From an uncultured Bacteroidales bacterium (GTDB taxonomy: Bacteria; Bacteroidota; Bacteroidia; Bacteroidales; P3), in the NCBI GenBank assembly GCA_947168515.1, contig CAMVMF010000002.1, positions 1 through 62,503 of the forward strand: 62,503 bases of DNA. The letters are read 5' to 3'. Below the pieces are notes generated by a model. The model was not told where the DNA came from. It ran no database searches and saw only the letters and a program-made list of their open reading frames with translations. Positions 31,620-54,886 of this stretch are shown here, piece by piece; the first letter of the stretch is position 1; each line of letters starts with the position of its first letter. Made by a program: the position numbers and the translations under genes.

Positions 31620-33707
31620 ATGAAAAAATTATTTGTAACCTTCCTATTTACAACCATATTGTTAGGCACTATGGCTCAGGGTACCGACCCTGTGGTTTTT
31701 GAGATTAATGGTAAGCCCTACCGTCAGTCGCAGTTTATGAAAGAATACTTTCGTTCAATCGGAAAGGATGCTGAGCAAAGCTTGACCACTACTGCAGAGA
31801 AGCGTAAGGCCATTGCCGACTATGCCAATCTGTATGTGAATTTTCAAACCAAATTGGCCGATGCTTATTCGATGGGTTTGGACACTATGTCGTCCCTTGT
31901 CAAAGAATTGGCCATTTACCGCAAAGAGCTGGCGGCCCCCTATCTGATAGACTCCGCCACCTTGCAGATGTTGCTGCGCGAGGCATACGAGCGCAACCAC
32001 TATGTGCTGCATGCTGCCCACATCTTGGTGCCATGCCCCGAAAATTCTCTCCCCGAGGACACGCTAAAAGCCTACCAGCATGCTATGGAGTTGTATAACC
32101 AGGCACTATCTGCCCCCGATTTCTATACTGTTGCCCAGCAGGAAATGAGACTTCAGCGTTCCACTAACGCCGACCCTTTGGTCCGTCAGAAGGCCGACGA
32201 GGTCAGCCCTATCGAGGGCGACCTAGGCTGCTTCACTGTTTTCGACATGGTATATCCTTTTGAGACGGCAGCCTATGGCATGGAGCCGGGTCAGGTGCAC
32301 AAACCTGTTAGAACTCGCTTTGGCTACCATATCATCAAGCTTTTCGACCGCTATGAATATTACGGCAAAGTGCAGCTGGCCCACATCTGGATTTCTGAAA
32401 AAGAGCCCAGTGCCAAGGGCAAAATCAACTCGGCCTATCGTCAGTTGCAGCAAGGCACCGACTTCGGCGTCGTGGCCAAGAACTATAGCCATGACAATTC
32501 CACCTCCCACAATGGTGGCCTTATGCCTGAGCTGGCAGCCAACCAACTGCCCTACGACTATGTTGCACAAGTGGCCAAGGGACTGAAAATTGGCGAGTAC
32601 ACCGAGCCTTTCCATAGCCGTTTCGGCTGGCATATCATCAAGCTGGTCAAGCAGGAGACGATGCCCGATTTTGAGAGCATGGTGCCTTACTACAAGTCCC
32701 GTATGACCCGTGGAGACCGCTCCACCATGCCGCAGCACATCTTTGTCGAACAGTGTAAAGAGAAATATAACTTTGTGGACTACACCACCACCAAAACTTC
32801 CAAGAAAAAGAAAGCCCCTTATGCTGCTAGTTTGGATGCCGTCCGTGCCTTGGTGACTGACTCTATCTTCTCCGCCATATTCCATTACGACAGCAACCAG
32901 ATTACCGACATGCGTCCGCTGTTTAAGATTGGCGACAAGGAATATAACTCCCGTGCCTTCGCACGCTACATACGTAAGAACAAAAAGGTGCGCCTTATCT
33001 GCGATTTGGATTCCTTTGTGGTGGACCGCTATCATGAATTCATCGATGCCAAGGTGCTGGAATATGCCGACAGCCGTTTGGAGCAGGATAACGAAGAGTT
33101 TAGAGAGTTGATTGATGAGTACCGTCACGGGTTGATGATTTTTTCTTACAACGACCTAACGGTCTGGTCCAAAGCGTTGAAAGATACATTGGGATTTGAG
33201 AATTTCTATCAAGAGACTAGCAAACAACATCATTTCGGCGACTCTGCCGATGCCGTTTATTTCTGGAATGAGCGCGCAGTGGTGAACTCCATTACCGTCT
33301 CCGACAGCACGCTGCTGCCCAAGAAAAAGGCCCTAAAGGTGGTTGCCAAAGGACTGAAAAAGGGCTGGGACAGAGAGAAGATGGCTGATGAGATGTCCGG
33401 AAAGATCCGCACAAAGAAAGAGAATGCGGTCTCCACTTCTCCCATGATACTCGAAAAAGGCAACCAAGAGGTGCTGAGCAAGCAGGAGTGGAGGACGGGA
33501 ACCTATGTGCATAATTTAGACTCCAGCAGCTATCAGATTCTGATGGTGGAGCGGATTGCCCCCCCCGAATTGAAATCACGCAACGAGGCCCGTGGTTTCT
33601 ACCTCAACGACTACCAAAACTACCTGGAAGAACAAAACAACGCCATGCTGCGCAAGAAATATAATGTGAAAGTCCATCAGGATGTTTTGAATAAGATAGT
33701 CTATTGA
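31620..33707 (+). CDS. Periplasmic PpiC-type peptidyl-prolyl isomerase
   Basis: This 695-aa product has a signal peptide (MKKLFVTFLFTTILLGTMAQ) and two parvulin domains. The first is at about residues 135-245 (HAAHILVPCPEN ... GDLGCFTVFDMVYPFE ... TRFGYHIIKLFDR) and the second at about 245-345 (VQLAHIWISEKE ... NGGLMPELAANQLP ... FHSRFGWHIIKLV). A long C-terminal helical part follows, without motif. It acts as a chaperone/isomerase for outer-membrane proteins. Co-located with the SurA-like gene 84 bp downstream. Confidence 0.9.
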   Translation: MKKLFVTFLFTTILLGTMAQGTDPVVFEINGKPYRQSQFMKEYFRSIGKDAEQSLTTTAEKRKAIADYANLYVNFQTKLADAYSMGLDTMSSLVKELAIYRKELAAPYLIDSATLQMLLREAYERNHYVLHAAHILVPCPENSLPEDTLKAYQHAMELYNQALSAPDFYTVAQQEMRLQRSTNADPLVRQKADEVSPIEGDLGCFTVFDMVYPFETAAYGMEPGQVHKPVRTRFGYHIIKLFDRYEYYGKVQLAHIWISEKEPSAKGKINSAYRQLQQGTDFGVVAKNYSHDNSTSHNGGLMPELAANQLPYDYVAQVAKGLKIGEYTEPFHSRFGWHIIKLVKQETMPDFESMVPYYKSRMTRGDRSTMPQHIFVEQCKEKYNFVDYTTTKTSKKKKAPYAASLDAVRALVTDSIFSAIFHYDSNQITDMRPLFKIGDKEYNSRAFARYIRKNKKVRLICDLDSFVVDRYHEFIDAKVLEYADSRLEQDNEEFRELIDEYRHGLMIFSYNDLTVWSKALKDTLGFENFYQETSKQHHFGDSADAVYFWNERAVVNSITVSDSTLLPKKKALKVVAKGLKKGWDREKMADEMSGKIRTKKENAVSTSPMILEKGNQEVLSKQEWRTGTYVHNLDSSSYQILMVERIAPPELKSRNEARGFYLNDYQNYLEEQNNAMLRKKYNVKVHQDVLNKIVY

Positions 33708-33791
33708 TAGTGGACTCCCACTCCTAGCACTTTCGGCCTAGGGGAGGGAGGCATTTGTCAATTGAATAATACATGGATTAATATAATGTAT

Positions 33792-35138
33792 ATGAAGAAA
33801 AGCTTTGTGATGTTGCTGGCGATGCTGCCCTTGTTTGTTTTGGCACAAAACCAACCGCGACAAGTTGTAGACGGTATTGTCGCTGTGGTGGGACAGACCA
33901 TTGTTAAAAATTCCGACATCGAGCAGGCCTATGTCCAGGTGCGTCTCCGTCAGGGTATGGAGAACGCGTATGCCGAACGCTGCCAACTGCTTGAGAGTAT
34001 GCTTATCAACAAATTGTTGGTACACAAAGGTATGGTGGATAGTGTGGAGGTCACCGACGATCAGGTGGAGGAGCAGGTGCAGTACTACCTGAAGGCCGCT
34101 ATCCGTCAGGCCGGAGGCAAAGACAAACTTCGCGAGACCTTCCAGTATAGCTACGACGAACTGCATGACCAATACTTCGACCTTCTGCACGACCGTATAC
34201 TGAGTCAAAAAGTAGAGTATCAGCTGACAGAGAATGTTAAGGTGACCCCTGCTGAGGTGCGCGAATACTACGCTAAAATCAGTCAAGACAGTCTTCCGCT
34301 GATTCCTACTCAGTATGAGGTGTCTGAGATTGTGATAGAACCCGTTATCAGCGAGGAGGAGCGCGACCGTGTGCGGGGCGAGCTGGCAGAGTTGCGCGAA
34401 CGTATTGTCAAAGGAGAGAAATTCAGTATGTTGGCCAAGCTCTACTCTCAGGACCCCGGGTCGGCCTCCAAAGGTGGTGAGTTGGGGTTCTTCAGCCGTG
34501 GCGACATGGTCAAGGAGTTTGAAACGGCCGCCTTTGCCCTCAAGCCTGGCGAGGTGTCTCCCATTGTTGAAACGGAGTATGGTTTCCACATTCTCCAGCT
34601 GATTGAGCGTAGAGGCAATTCCATCAATGTGCGCCATATTTTGCTGCAGCCCAAAACCTCTTCGGAGGATTTGCTCAAAGCGCGAATCACGCTGGACAGC
34701 CTGGCAGACGAAATCCGCAAAGGCAGCATCACTTTTGAAGCCGCCGCACAGAAATATAGCGACGGTGTGAGCAAGGCCCAGGGCGGGACAGTCACCAACC
34801 CCTCCACTGGCGGCACACTGTTCGAAAAGGAGATTTTTTCCCAGCTCTATCCCGGCATCGGCATTGTGGGTATGCAAGAGAATGAGATATCTAATGCCAC
34901 GGCAATTCTCACCACCGAGAATAAAAGTGCCTACTGTTTGATAAAACTCAACAAGAAGATTCCTGAGCACAAGGCTAATCTGGTTGATGACTATGACAGA
35001 ATCTATAATGCTTGCCTGCAGAATGCCAAATCGGAGAAACTGGTTGAATGGGCCAACCGTATGACCAGGACCACCTACATCCGTATTTCTGACGAGTATA
35101 AGGATTGTCCTAATTTCAAAGTCAACTGGCCCAAGTAA
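33792..35138 (+). CDS. SurA-like periplasmic chaperone / PPIase
   Basis: The product is 448 aa from ATG 33792; ATG 33786 is also in frame. The signal peptide is MKKSFVMLLAMLPLFVLAQ. It has a SurA-type N-terminal domain (VVDGIVAVVGQTIVKNSDIE), then two parvulin domains: YEVSEIVIEPV ... GGELGFFSRGDMVKEFE ... TEYGFHILQLIER, and VRHILLQPK ... AQGGTVTNPSTGGTLFEKE. It guides unfolded outer-membrane proteins through the periplasm. This bacterium exports very large surface proteins (39.3-59.6 kb), so demand for such chaperones is plausible. The symbol surA is likely but left empty because several paralogues exist in this phylum. Confidence 0.9.
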   Translation: MKKSFVMLLAMLPLFVLAQNQPRQVVDGIVAVVGQTIVKNSDIEQAYVQVRLRQGMENAYAERCQLLESMLINKLLVHKGMVDSVEVTDDQVEEQVQYYLKAAIRQAGGKDKLRETFQYSYDELHDQYFDLLHDRILSQKVEYQLTENVKVTPAEVREYYAKISQDSLPLIPTQYEVSEIVIEPVISEEERDRVRGELAELRERIVKGEKFSMLAKLYSQDPGSASKGGELGFFSRGDMVKEFETAAFALKPGEVSPIVETEYGFHILQLIERRGNSINVRHILLQPKTSSEDLLKARITLDSLADEIRKGSITFEAAAQKYSDGVSKAQGGTVTNPSTGGTLFEKEIFSQLYPGIGIVGMQENEISNATAILTTENKSAYCLIKLNKKIPEHKANLVDDYDRIYNACLQNAKSEKLVEWANRMTRTTYIRISDEYKDCPNFKVNWPK

Positions 35139-35438
<300 letters not shown>

Positions 35439-36401
35439 ATGTCTGATTCCGAATTAATAGACTCTTTTGTACAGCAGTATCGTTTGTTAAAGAGCGAGAT
35501 AGGGAAAGTAATTGTCGGGCAGGACAAGGCTGTCGACAGTTTGCTGCTTTCCATCTTCACCGGTGGGCACTGCCTGCTGGTGGGTGTGCCTGGTTTGGCC
35601 AAAACCTTGATGGTGAATACACTTTCACGTGCTTTGGGCCTTACCTTCAGTCGCATACAGTTCACCCCCGACTTGATGCCCAGCGACATCACGGGTTCCG
35701 AAATCTTAGACGAAAACCGTCATTTCCAATTCATCAAAGGTCCCGTCTTTGCCAATATTGTGCTGGCCGATGAAATCAACCGTACGCCGCCCAAAACGCA
35801 GGCAGCCCTCCTGGAAGCCATGCAAGAGAAGTCGGTAACGGTGTCGGGCAAGAGTTACACCTTAGCAGCGCCCTTTTTCGTGCTGGCCACCCAGAACCCC
35901 ATCGAGCAAGAGGGTACCTATCCCCTGCCCGAGGCCCAGTTGGACCGTTTTATGCTGAATATCCGTATGGACTATCCCTCTTTCGAAGAAGAGGTAGATA
36001 TTGTCAAAGGCACAACAGTAGATAGTAATCAAACAGTTAATGTGGTTCTATCCGCTGACCAAATCCTGAGTTACCAGAGTGTCATCAGGCGGATGCCTGT
36101 TTCCGACAATGTCTGTCAATATGCGGTGCGGCTGTCCTCCTCCACCCGTCCCGGTACGGGTGGTTCACAGTTGGCCACGAAGTACCTTTCGTGGGGGGCA
36201 GGCCCTCGTGCCTCGCAGTATCTGGTGATGGGAGCCAAAACGCATGCTGCTATGCAGGGTAAGTATTCTCCCGATATCGAAGACGTGCAGGCCGTGGCCG
36301 AAGAAGTGCTGCGCCACCGTATCGTGCGCAACTACTTTGCCGAGGCCGAGGGCATAACGACAGAAGAGGTCATATCGCAACTGATCAAAGGCAGCAAATA
36401 G
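35439..36401 (+). CDS. MoxR family AAA+ ATPase
   Basis: This 320-aa cytoplasmic ATPase has Walker A GVPGLAKTLM (about residues 48-57), FTPDLMPSDITGSE, Walker B IVLADEINRTPPKTQ (about 106-120), sensor 1 FVLATQNPIEQEGTYPLPEAQ and a C-terminal lid. MoxR proteins act as chaperones, often together with VWA-domain proteins and DUF58 genes (Bat operon). Here no DUF58 or VWA gene follows; the next gene is an exported protein of unknown type. It is bounded on both sides by repeats. Confidence 0.93.
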   Translation: MSDSELIDSFVQQYRLLKSEIGKVIVGQDKAVDSLLLSIFTGGHCLLVGVPGLAKTLMVNTLSRALGLTFSRIQFTPDLMPSDITGSEILDENRHFQFIKGPVFANIVLADEINRTPPKTQAALLEAMQEKSVTVSGKSYTLAAPFFVLATQNPIEQEGTYPLPEAQLDRFMLNIRMDYPSFEEEVDIVKGTTVDSNQTVNVVLSADQILSYQSVIRRMPVSDNVCQYAVRLSSSTRPGTGGSQLATKYLSWGAGPRASQYLVMGAKTHAAMQGKYSPDIEDVQAVAEEVLRHRIVRNYFAEAEGITTEEVISQLIKGSK

Positions 36402-36656
<255 letters not shown>

Positions 36657-37931
36657 ATGAAAAAGACCATCCTTGCCCTACTGGCACTCACTGTCACCAT
36701 GGCAGCAGTGGCTCAAACATCAGGATTGCATATTCCTTCTGAAAAGCCCATCAGGCCCAAAGACCTGGCTAAGGCTTGGAACAACCCGGAGGTTTTCTGT
36801 TTGCAGTTGTTCTTCGACGAGGGCGACAGTGCCTATCGAGAGGTGGATTTGGATTTGTTGGATTCGGCTTACATGATAGCCTTTGATCGCCAGAACCCGA
36901 GGCTTTACACCATGACCATCGAAGCGTATGGCGATGCGTACAACGCCGACATTATGCGTGCACGCGTCGAATCGGTCTACCGCTACTTCACCATGCGTGG
37001 TCGCGAAGTGATGCCGGTGCGCTACGCCTACAACCCCATCCACTGCAGTTGTCATGGCGACACCGTGGAACTGGTGCGTTTCGAAGTGCCCACCAGTAGG
37101 GAGGTATACGACTGTGCCGACCTGCCGGAAAGCCGAAAGATACTCATGCCCAATATCCAGCTCTCCAATTCGTTGCTGGTAACCTTCCGTGACAACCCCA
37201 TTGAATGCCTGGGCGGCAACAGCGGCTGTTTCCTGCCAGCCCAGGACAGCAATATACGGGCCTATTACACCCAGGTCATCCTCAAGAAAGGTTCTATCTA
37301 TTCCGTCCAAAACACCAAAGACTCCTGCCCGCCACCAGTACAGTTGAGCATAGAGGAGCATTTGGACTATAAGCAAATGGTGGACCGTTATTTTCTAGTT
37401 CCCCATCACCGTCAGATCATACTGCCGGTGGGGTATGTGGTGCTGCATTCCAGTTTCAACCGCAAACCCGATGAGTGCCAGTACATGACCGATTCTATTT
37501 ATGTCCGTTTCCCCGTTACGGAAGAGCAGGTAGAGTCTGGATTGCGAGTTTTCGGCAAGAAATATACCTCCAAAGGTCCGGAATTCAAGTCCTTGCCAAC
37601 CAAGAAGATAAAAGGTGGCCCAGTGCTTATGATACAGGGTACTATCAATCCCACCATGTTCGACACCATATTCCTTGCCAAACGCATCAAGGAGGACGAA
37701 GTGTCCAAGTATCTCTATCCTGCTGATTCGCCTACAGAGCAAGGTGCGGTAACTATATTAATAGGAGGTGAAGAAAAATACTACAAACCTTTTCGTATCA
37801 ATAATAAAGGAGAGTACGACTTTAGGAAGGCCTTCCGCTCGATGCTCCGTATCATAGAAGCTGAGGAAGAAAAGCTTGGCGAGGAAGCCAACAATACCTT
37901 CCGCAATGATGGCGACGAAGAGTTAGAATAA
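36657..37931 (+). CDS. Exported protein of unknown function (424 aa)
   Basis: The signal peptide is MKKTILALLALTVTMAAVAQ; ATG 36657 is chosen because the longer frame would translate the heptamer array. I recognise no family. A segment around residue 105 (ADIMRARVESVYRYFTMRG) resembles the helix of OmpA-like domains, but the rest of that fold is not clear. Several paired cysteines (HCSC; ECLGGNSGC; SCPPP) suggest disulfides. The C-terminus is very acidic (EAEEEKLGEEANNTF ... DGDEELE). Probably periplasmic or outer-membrane associated. Bounded by repeat blocks, so it is probably transcribed separately. Confidence 0.65.
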   Translation: MKKTILALLALTVTMAAVAQTSGLHIPSEKPIRPKDLAKAWNNPEVFCLQLFFDEGDSAYREVDLDLLDSAYMIAFDRQNPRLYTMTIEAYGDAYNADIMRARVESVYRYFTMRGREVMPVRYAYNPIHCSCHGDTVELVRFEVPTSREVYDCADLPESRKILMPNIQLSNSLLVTFRDNPIECLGGNSGCFLPAQDSNIRAYYTQVILKKGSIYSVQNTKDSCPPPVQLSIEEHLDYKQMVDRYFLVPHHRQIILPVGYVVLHSSFNRKPDECQYMTDSIYVRFPVTEEQVESGLRVFGKKYTSKGPEFKSLPTKKIKGGPVLMIQGTINPTMFDTIFLAKRIKEDEVSKYLYPADSPTEQGAVTILIGGEEKYYKPFRINNKGEYDFRKAFRSMLRIIEAEEEKLGEEANNTFRNDGDEELE

Positions 37932-38174
37932 TAAACTAAAAAGTAAAAAGTAAAAACCCTTTTGTAGACTATAAAGTAAAAACTAAAAACTAAAAGTGAT
38001 TAGACAGCGGAACCAATTCCACGTATCACACGTATCACGAGGATAAAAATACGTGAAAATACGAGAGATCCGTGGAGACCATTCTCAACTCTCAACTCTC
38101 AACCCTCAACTCTCAACTCTAAAATCTCAAATCTCAATTCTCAAATCACAATTCTCAAATCTCAATTCTTAAAT
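37932..38174. repeat. Repeat block before panB
   Basis: It contains TAAAAACT units, the third copy of the ~90-bp palindromic element (37998-38086), and CTCAACT/CTCAATT heptamers (38082-38170) ending 4 bp before ATG 38175. Confidence 0.8.
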
Positions 38175-38993
38175 ATGGCTTATTTACAGACCGACGTGAC
38201 CAAGGTCACCACCCATGTGCTACAGCGCATGAAGCAGAATGGCGAAAAGATAGCCATGCTGACTGCTTATGATTATTCTATGGCAAAACTGTTGGATGCC
38301 ACCAAGATAGACGTTATCCTCGTGGGCGACTCTGCCGCCAACGTCATGGAAGGGCACGACACCACCCTGCCCATCACCCTCGACGAGATGATCGTCTATG
38401 CCTCCTCCGTCAAACGTGCCGTCAAACGTGCGCTCCTGGTGGTGGACATGCCCTTTGGTACCTATCAAGGCAACTCCAAGCAGGCCTTGGCCTCTGCCAT
38501 CCGTATCATGAAGGAGACCGGGGCCGATGCCGTCAAGCTCGAAGGCGGCGAGGAAGTCCTCGAATCCGTCACCCGTATCCTCACTGCCGGCATCCCCGTC
38601 ATGGGCCACCTAGGACTCACCCCCCAGAGCATCAACAAATTCGGCACCTATGCCGTCCGTGCCACGCAGGAGGACGAGGCCAACCAGCTCATCCACAACG
38701 CCCATGTGTTGGAACAGGCCGGCTGCTTCAGCCTGGTCCTTGAGAAAATCCCCGCCAAGCTGGCTGCCCAGGTAACCTCTCAGCTCAAGATACCCACCAT
38801 CGGCATCGGAGCCGGCTCCGGTACCGATGGTCAGGTACTTGTTTTGCAAGACATGTTGGGCATTACCCAGCAGTTCAAGCCCCGCTACCTGCGTACCTAT
38901 GGTAGTTTTGGGTCCGACATCAGCAATGCTGTCCGTCAGTATATCAGCGATGTCAAAAATCACGACTTCCCCAACGAAAAGGAACAGTATTAA
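38175..38993 (+). CDS. panB: 3-methyl-2-oxobutanoate hydroxymethyltransferase
   Basis: PanB transfers a hydroxymethyl group from methylene-tetrahydrofolate to 3-methyl-2-oxobutanoate, giving ketopantoate for pantothenate and CoA. The 272-aa protein is of family length, with [13 protein letters not shown], the metal-binding [39 protein letters not shown] and the C-terminal [20 protein letters not shown]. All conserved positions appear intact. No other pan gene is near. A clear terminator follows. Confidence 0.96.
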   Translation: MAYLQTDVTKVTTHVLQRMKQNGEKIAMLTAYDYSMAKLLDATKIDVILVGDSAANVMEGHDTTLPITLDEMIVYASSVKRAVKRALLVVDMPFGTYQGNSKQALASAIRIMKETGADAVKLEGGEEVLESVTRILTAGIPVMGHLGLTPQSINKFGTYAVRATQEDEANQLIHNAHVLEQAGCFSLVLEKIPAKLAAQVTSQLKIPTIGIGAGSGTDGQVLVLQDMLGITQQFKPRYLRTYGSFGSDISNAVRQYISDVKNHDFPNEKEQY

Positions 38994-39024
38994 GCAACCC
39001 CTTTGGCCATAAACAGCTAACAAT

Positions 39025-39062
39025 ACGGTCGGTGCACCCTCGGTGCCCCGACCGTTTCCTTT
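39025..39062 (+). terminator. Terminator of panB
   Basis: An 8-bp perfect stem ACGGTCGG / CCGACCGT, with an inner GCACC/GGTGC stem, then TTCCTTTT. Confidence 0.85.
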
Positions 39063-39076
39063 TACTTATAAAAAAA

Positions 39077-39120
<44 letters not shown>

Positions 39121-39166
39121 CGAATGGTGCTTCGTGAAGCAAATATGCAGTTGTTCTAAAAAAAAA

Positions 39167-39196
39167 TTGTGATATAAGAAAAAATATTTATATTTG
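39167..39196 (+). promoter_or_regulatory. Promoter of the giant surface-protein cluster
   Basis: TTG 39167-39169 and TATATTTG 39189-39196 are 19 bp apart, an excellent match. The leader to ATG 39307 is about 100 nt, longer than most in this window. Confidence 0.7.
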
Positions 39197-39306
39197 CCGT
39201 GTCGACAAAGGGAAGAAATTAACATATTGTTGTTGATAATACATTGATGTTTAGTGTCTTTCCTTTTAGGCAAGCTATTGATAAATTGACTAAAATAAAT
39301 ATTTTT

Positions 39307-52201
<12,895 letters not shown>

Positions 52202-52239
52202 TTGGTAAGGTAAAAACTAAAAACTAAAATTAATCCGAT

Positions 52240-53442
52240 ATGAAACGAATATATTCAATACTGCTTCTGTTGGCCATTGCATGGGGTGTGCAGGCACAGT
52301 TTGCCGGGCCGGACAAACATGTGGTGAGGGAGGTTGGCAATACGCAGAGCACAACGATAGGCGTTGCCGATGGCTCGTCGGAGGTGTGTTATGTCTGGAC
52401 GGGTTCCCATATCGTGGGTAATGCCAACCAGGCCGTCATTACCATCAATCCACGTGACGAGGCCGAGAGGTATGTGGTAAAGCGTATCTCCCAATTCGGC
52501 GTTGAGGAAGACGAGGTGTGGGTGTTTGTGGAGGATTCTGTCGAAATCCGTAGCGTAAAAGCTAAATATAACTGCTATAATAGCGGTGACGAAATATCCA
52601 CCAGCCAGTTCGAAATCACCACTTACCCTGAGGGGTATGAAAATCTGGTGACAGTGTCGCCGGCCGTGGCGCAAAACAACGCCGGGTTCTCAGGCGAGAA
52701 TGTGGAGCTGACCTTTACCCTCGAGAAAGACGGCCACAGGTCGACCAAAAAGGTCAACGTGAAGGTAATCAACTCCGACTTGACGGTGACGCAGGGACTG
52801 CCAGCAGAACTGCTGAGTTCGAAGAACCGGTTGGAGAATATGGGCAAAGTGAAAGAGGCCCTCCAAAAACTGAAGTCCACCACAGACCAGATGAGTTTTA
52901 TAAGGAATATGCCGGGCAGCCCCTGCAGCTGGAGCGACGACCCCCCGGCACAAGCAAGTCTGGCCCTCTCCATTACGCCTAAAAAGCTTTGCTGTAGCGA
53001 CCACACCGAGAGTTGGGCCCTGCAGGTGCAGTTCGGCCAGCTCTCCTACGGTTCTTCGTTTGGTTGCCGGGTGCCGTTCTATGGCATACCTCATGTGGCT
53101 TCGGCCGACCTGGTATGCAACTTCGGAGCCTCGGTTGCGGTGGGACCCATAGATGGAATCTTGGCCCTCAATTCCAACTGCAACCAATTGTGCATCCCCG
53201 TCACGCTCAGCTTATTTTTGAATGGTGGGGTAGGGGTGGCCCTGGGTGGCAAGATCCTTACTGCCGACCTGCTGTTGCAAGGTTCTGCCATGGGGCAGGC
53301 TTCGTGGTGCCCTTTCGGGACGTCCAACAATGTCAAAATTGGAGCCACCCTTTCGGTGATAGGGCAGGTGACCTTGGCCAGCTGTATCACCTATAGTATC
53401 GAAAAACCTATTGCCACAATCTCAAAAACTATTAACTTATGA
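52240..53442 (+). CDS. Exported protein of unknown function in surface cluster (400 aa)
   Basis: The signal peptide is [20 protein letters not shown]. Residues ~21-100 resemble a PKD/SprB-type Ig repeat ([20 protein letters not shown] ... [18 protein letters not shown] ... [14 protein letters not shown]). A second beta region extends to ~180, a short helix (~195-225), then a Cys-containing glycine-rich end ([26 protein letters not shown]). The end is hydrophobic and might form a barrel or pore-like element, but I cannot assign it. It overlaps the next gene by 4 nt (ATGA), so both are translated together. No T9SS domain. Confidence 0.7.
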   Translation: MKRIYSILLLLAIAWGVQAQFAGPDKHVVREVGNTQSTTIGVADGSSEVCYVWTGSHIVGNANQAVITINPRDEAERYVVKRISQFGVEEDEVWVFVEDSVEIRSVKAKYNCYNSGDEISTSQFEITTYPEGYENLVTVSPAVAQNNAGFSGENVELTFTLEKDGHRSTKKVNVKVINSDLTVTQGLPAELLSSKNRLENMGKVKEALQKLKSTTDQMSFIRNMPGSPCSWSDDPPAQASLALSITPKKLCCSDHTESWALQVQFGQLSYGSSFGCRVPFYGIPHVASADLVCNFGASVAVGPIDGILALNSNCNQLCIPVTLSLFLNGGVGVALGGKILTADLLLQGSAMGQASWCPFGTSNNVKIGATLSVIGQVTLASCITYSIEKPIATISKTINL

Positions 53443-54791
53443 AGTACCGTTTTTTATTCCTGATAACGATGGCTCTGTCCGTGGCTGGCTGGGCACAGAC
53501 GAACCGCTTTCCCCAGTATGACGAGCAGCCACAGGCCGTGACGCTCAATCTGGCAGACGACACCACGCTGTTGCTGGTGGGCGACGCAGGACATACGCTG
53601 TGCGAGGGCGTGGTGTTCTACACCTTCACCGGAACCCTGGGTGGCGCCAACCGCATGATAGCACTGACAGGAGGCTCGCAAAATGCCAGCACCACCAACA
53701 CGCCCCCTGCCTTGCTGTGCCGACTGCTGCAGGACTACCAGAGTGCCAACTTGGCCAACATCCGTGCGCTGTATCGTCCGCAGGATGCCACCACCCTCAA
53801 CCAGATGCTGGCCGCCGACAGCGTAAGGCTGCCGTTCTTGTCGTTCGTAAGCTCGATAGACAGCATCGAGTACCTGCTCAGTTACAATGAGGACCCTTAC
53901 ACGGTGGTGATTACCCGTCTCTTCTATGATACCGACAGCAGTGTGCTGATGACCTATATGTTGGCCCAGATAGGTGGTGAGTGGCGGTTCGCCGCTGCCT
54001 CGCTGGGTGGCGCGATGGCCAATAATCTGGCTATCTTTCTCAACGAGTACCCACCCACGGCCTTGGTGTCGGGCAATGACCTGGACGGCGACGGCATTCC
54101 CAACACTTCGGACAACTGCCCCTGCACCCCTAATGTGGACCAGGCCGACAGCGACCACGACGGCATCGGCGATGCCTGCGACAACTGCCCAGTGCGCTAC
54201 AATCCCCTGCAAGAAGACACCGACGACGACGGTATTGGCGACGGATGCGACAACTGCCCAGGCCGCTACAACCCCCTGCAGGAGGATGCTGACGGCGACC
54301 ACATAGGTGACAGCTGCGACAACTGTCCCACGGTGGTCAATCCCCGCCAGTATGACTTCGACCGCGACAGCATTGGCGACGAGTGCGACCCCGACATCGA
54401 TGGCGATGGCATCCTCAACGAAGTGGACACGGACCGCGATGGCGACGGGGTGGCTGACAGCGTGGATAACTGCCTCATCCACTTCAATCCGTCGCAGGCC
54501 GACACCGACGGTGACGGCATAGGCGATGCCTGCGACAACTGCCCCCTCTATAGCAACCCACTGCAGGAGGACAGCGACGGTGACGGACTGGGCGACCCTT
54601 GCGACGACGACCGCGACGGCGATGGGGTGCCTGACGAAACAGACAACTGCCCCAACACCTACAACCCCGACCAAGGCGATATCGACTGCGACGGCATTGG
54701 CGATGTTTGCGACCCCGACCTCGATGGCGACAATATCCCCAACGACCTCGACAACAATCCCTCTGTGTTCAATCCCGGACAAGAAAACTAA
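53439..54791 (+). CDS. Exported thrombospondin type 3 repeat protein (450 aa)
   Basis: The signal peptide is [20 protein letters not shown]. An N-terminal domain of ~190 residues ([19 protein letters not shown] ... [13 protein letters not shown]) has no family I know. From ~residue 214 to the end there are tandem Ca2+-binding thrombospondin type 3 repeats: DxDxDGIxDxCDNCP(x)xxNPxQ, about nine units, with [23 protein letters not shown] and [14 protein letters not shown]. In OmpA-like and T9SS proteins such repeats are rigid Ca2+-stiffened linkers; here nothing follows them, so the linker ends at the C-terminus. ATG overlaps the previous stop. Confidence 0.85.
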   Translation: MKYRFLFLITMALSVAGWAQTNRFPQYDEQPQAVTLNLADDTTLLLVGDAGHTLCEGVVFYTFTGTLGGANRMIALTGGSQNASTTNTPPALLCRLLQDYQSANLANIRALYRPQDATTLNQMLAADSVRLPFLSFVSSIDSIEYLLSYNEDPYTVVITRLFYDTDSSVLMTYMLAQIGGEWRFAAASLGGAMANNLAIFLNEYPPTALVSGNDLDGDGIPNTSDNCPCTPNVDQADSDHDGIGDACDNCPVRYNPLQEDTDDDGIGDGCDNCPGRYNPLQEDADGDHIGDSCDNCPTVVNPRQYDFDRDSIGDECDPDIDGDGILNEVDTDRDGDGVADSVDNCLIHFNPSQADTDGDGIGDACDNCPLYSNPLQEDSDGDGLGDPCDDDRDGDGVPDETDNCPNTYNPDQGDIDCDGIGDVCDPDLDGDNIPNDLDNNPSVFNPGQEN

Positions 54792-54803
54792 GAGAAACAC
54801 CCT

Positions 54804-54857
54804 ATTGAGAATTGAGAGTTGAGAATTGAGAGTTGAGAGTTGAGAGTTGAGAATTGA
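54804..54857 (+). repeat. TTGAGAR heptamer array
   Basis: Seven to eight TTGAGAA/TTGAGAG units fill the spacer between the thrombospondin-repeat gene and the 1556-aa gene. Confidence 0.85.
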
Positions 54858-54886
54858 AATATTATTAAAGGTAATTTGATAAAACG

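Noticed and set aside
53439..54791. OmpA-type porin with thrombospondin repeats
   Set aside because: No beta-barrel before and no OmpA peptidoglycan-binding domain after the repeats.
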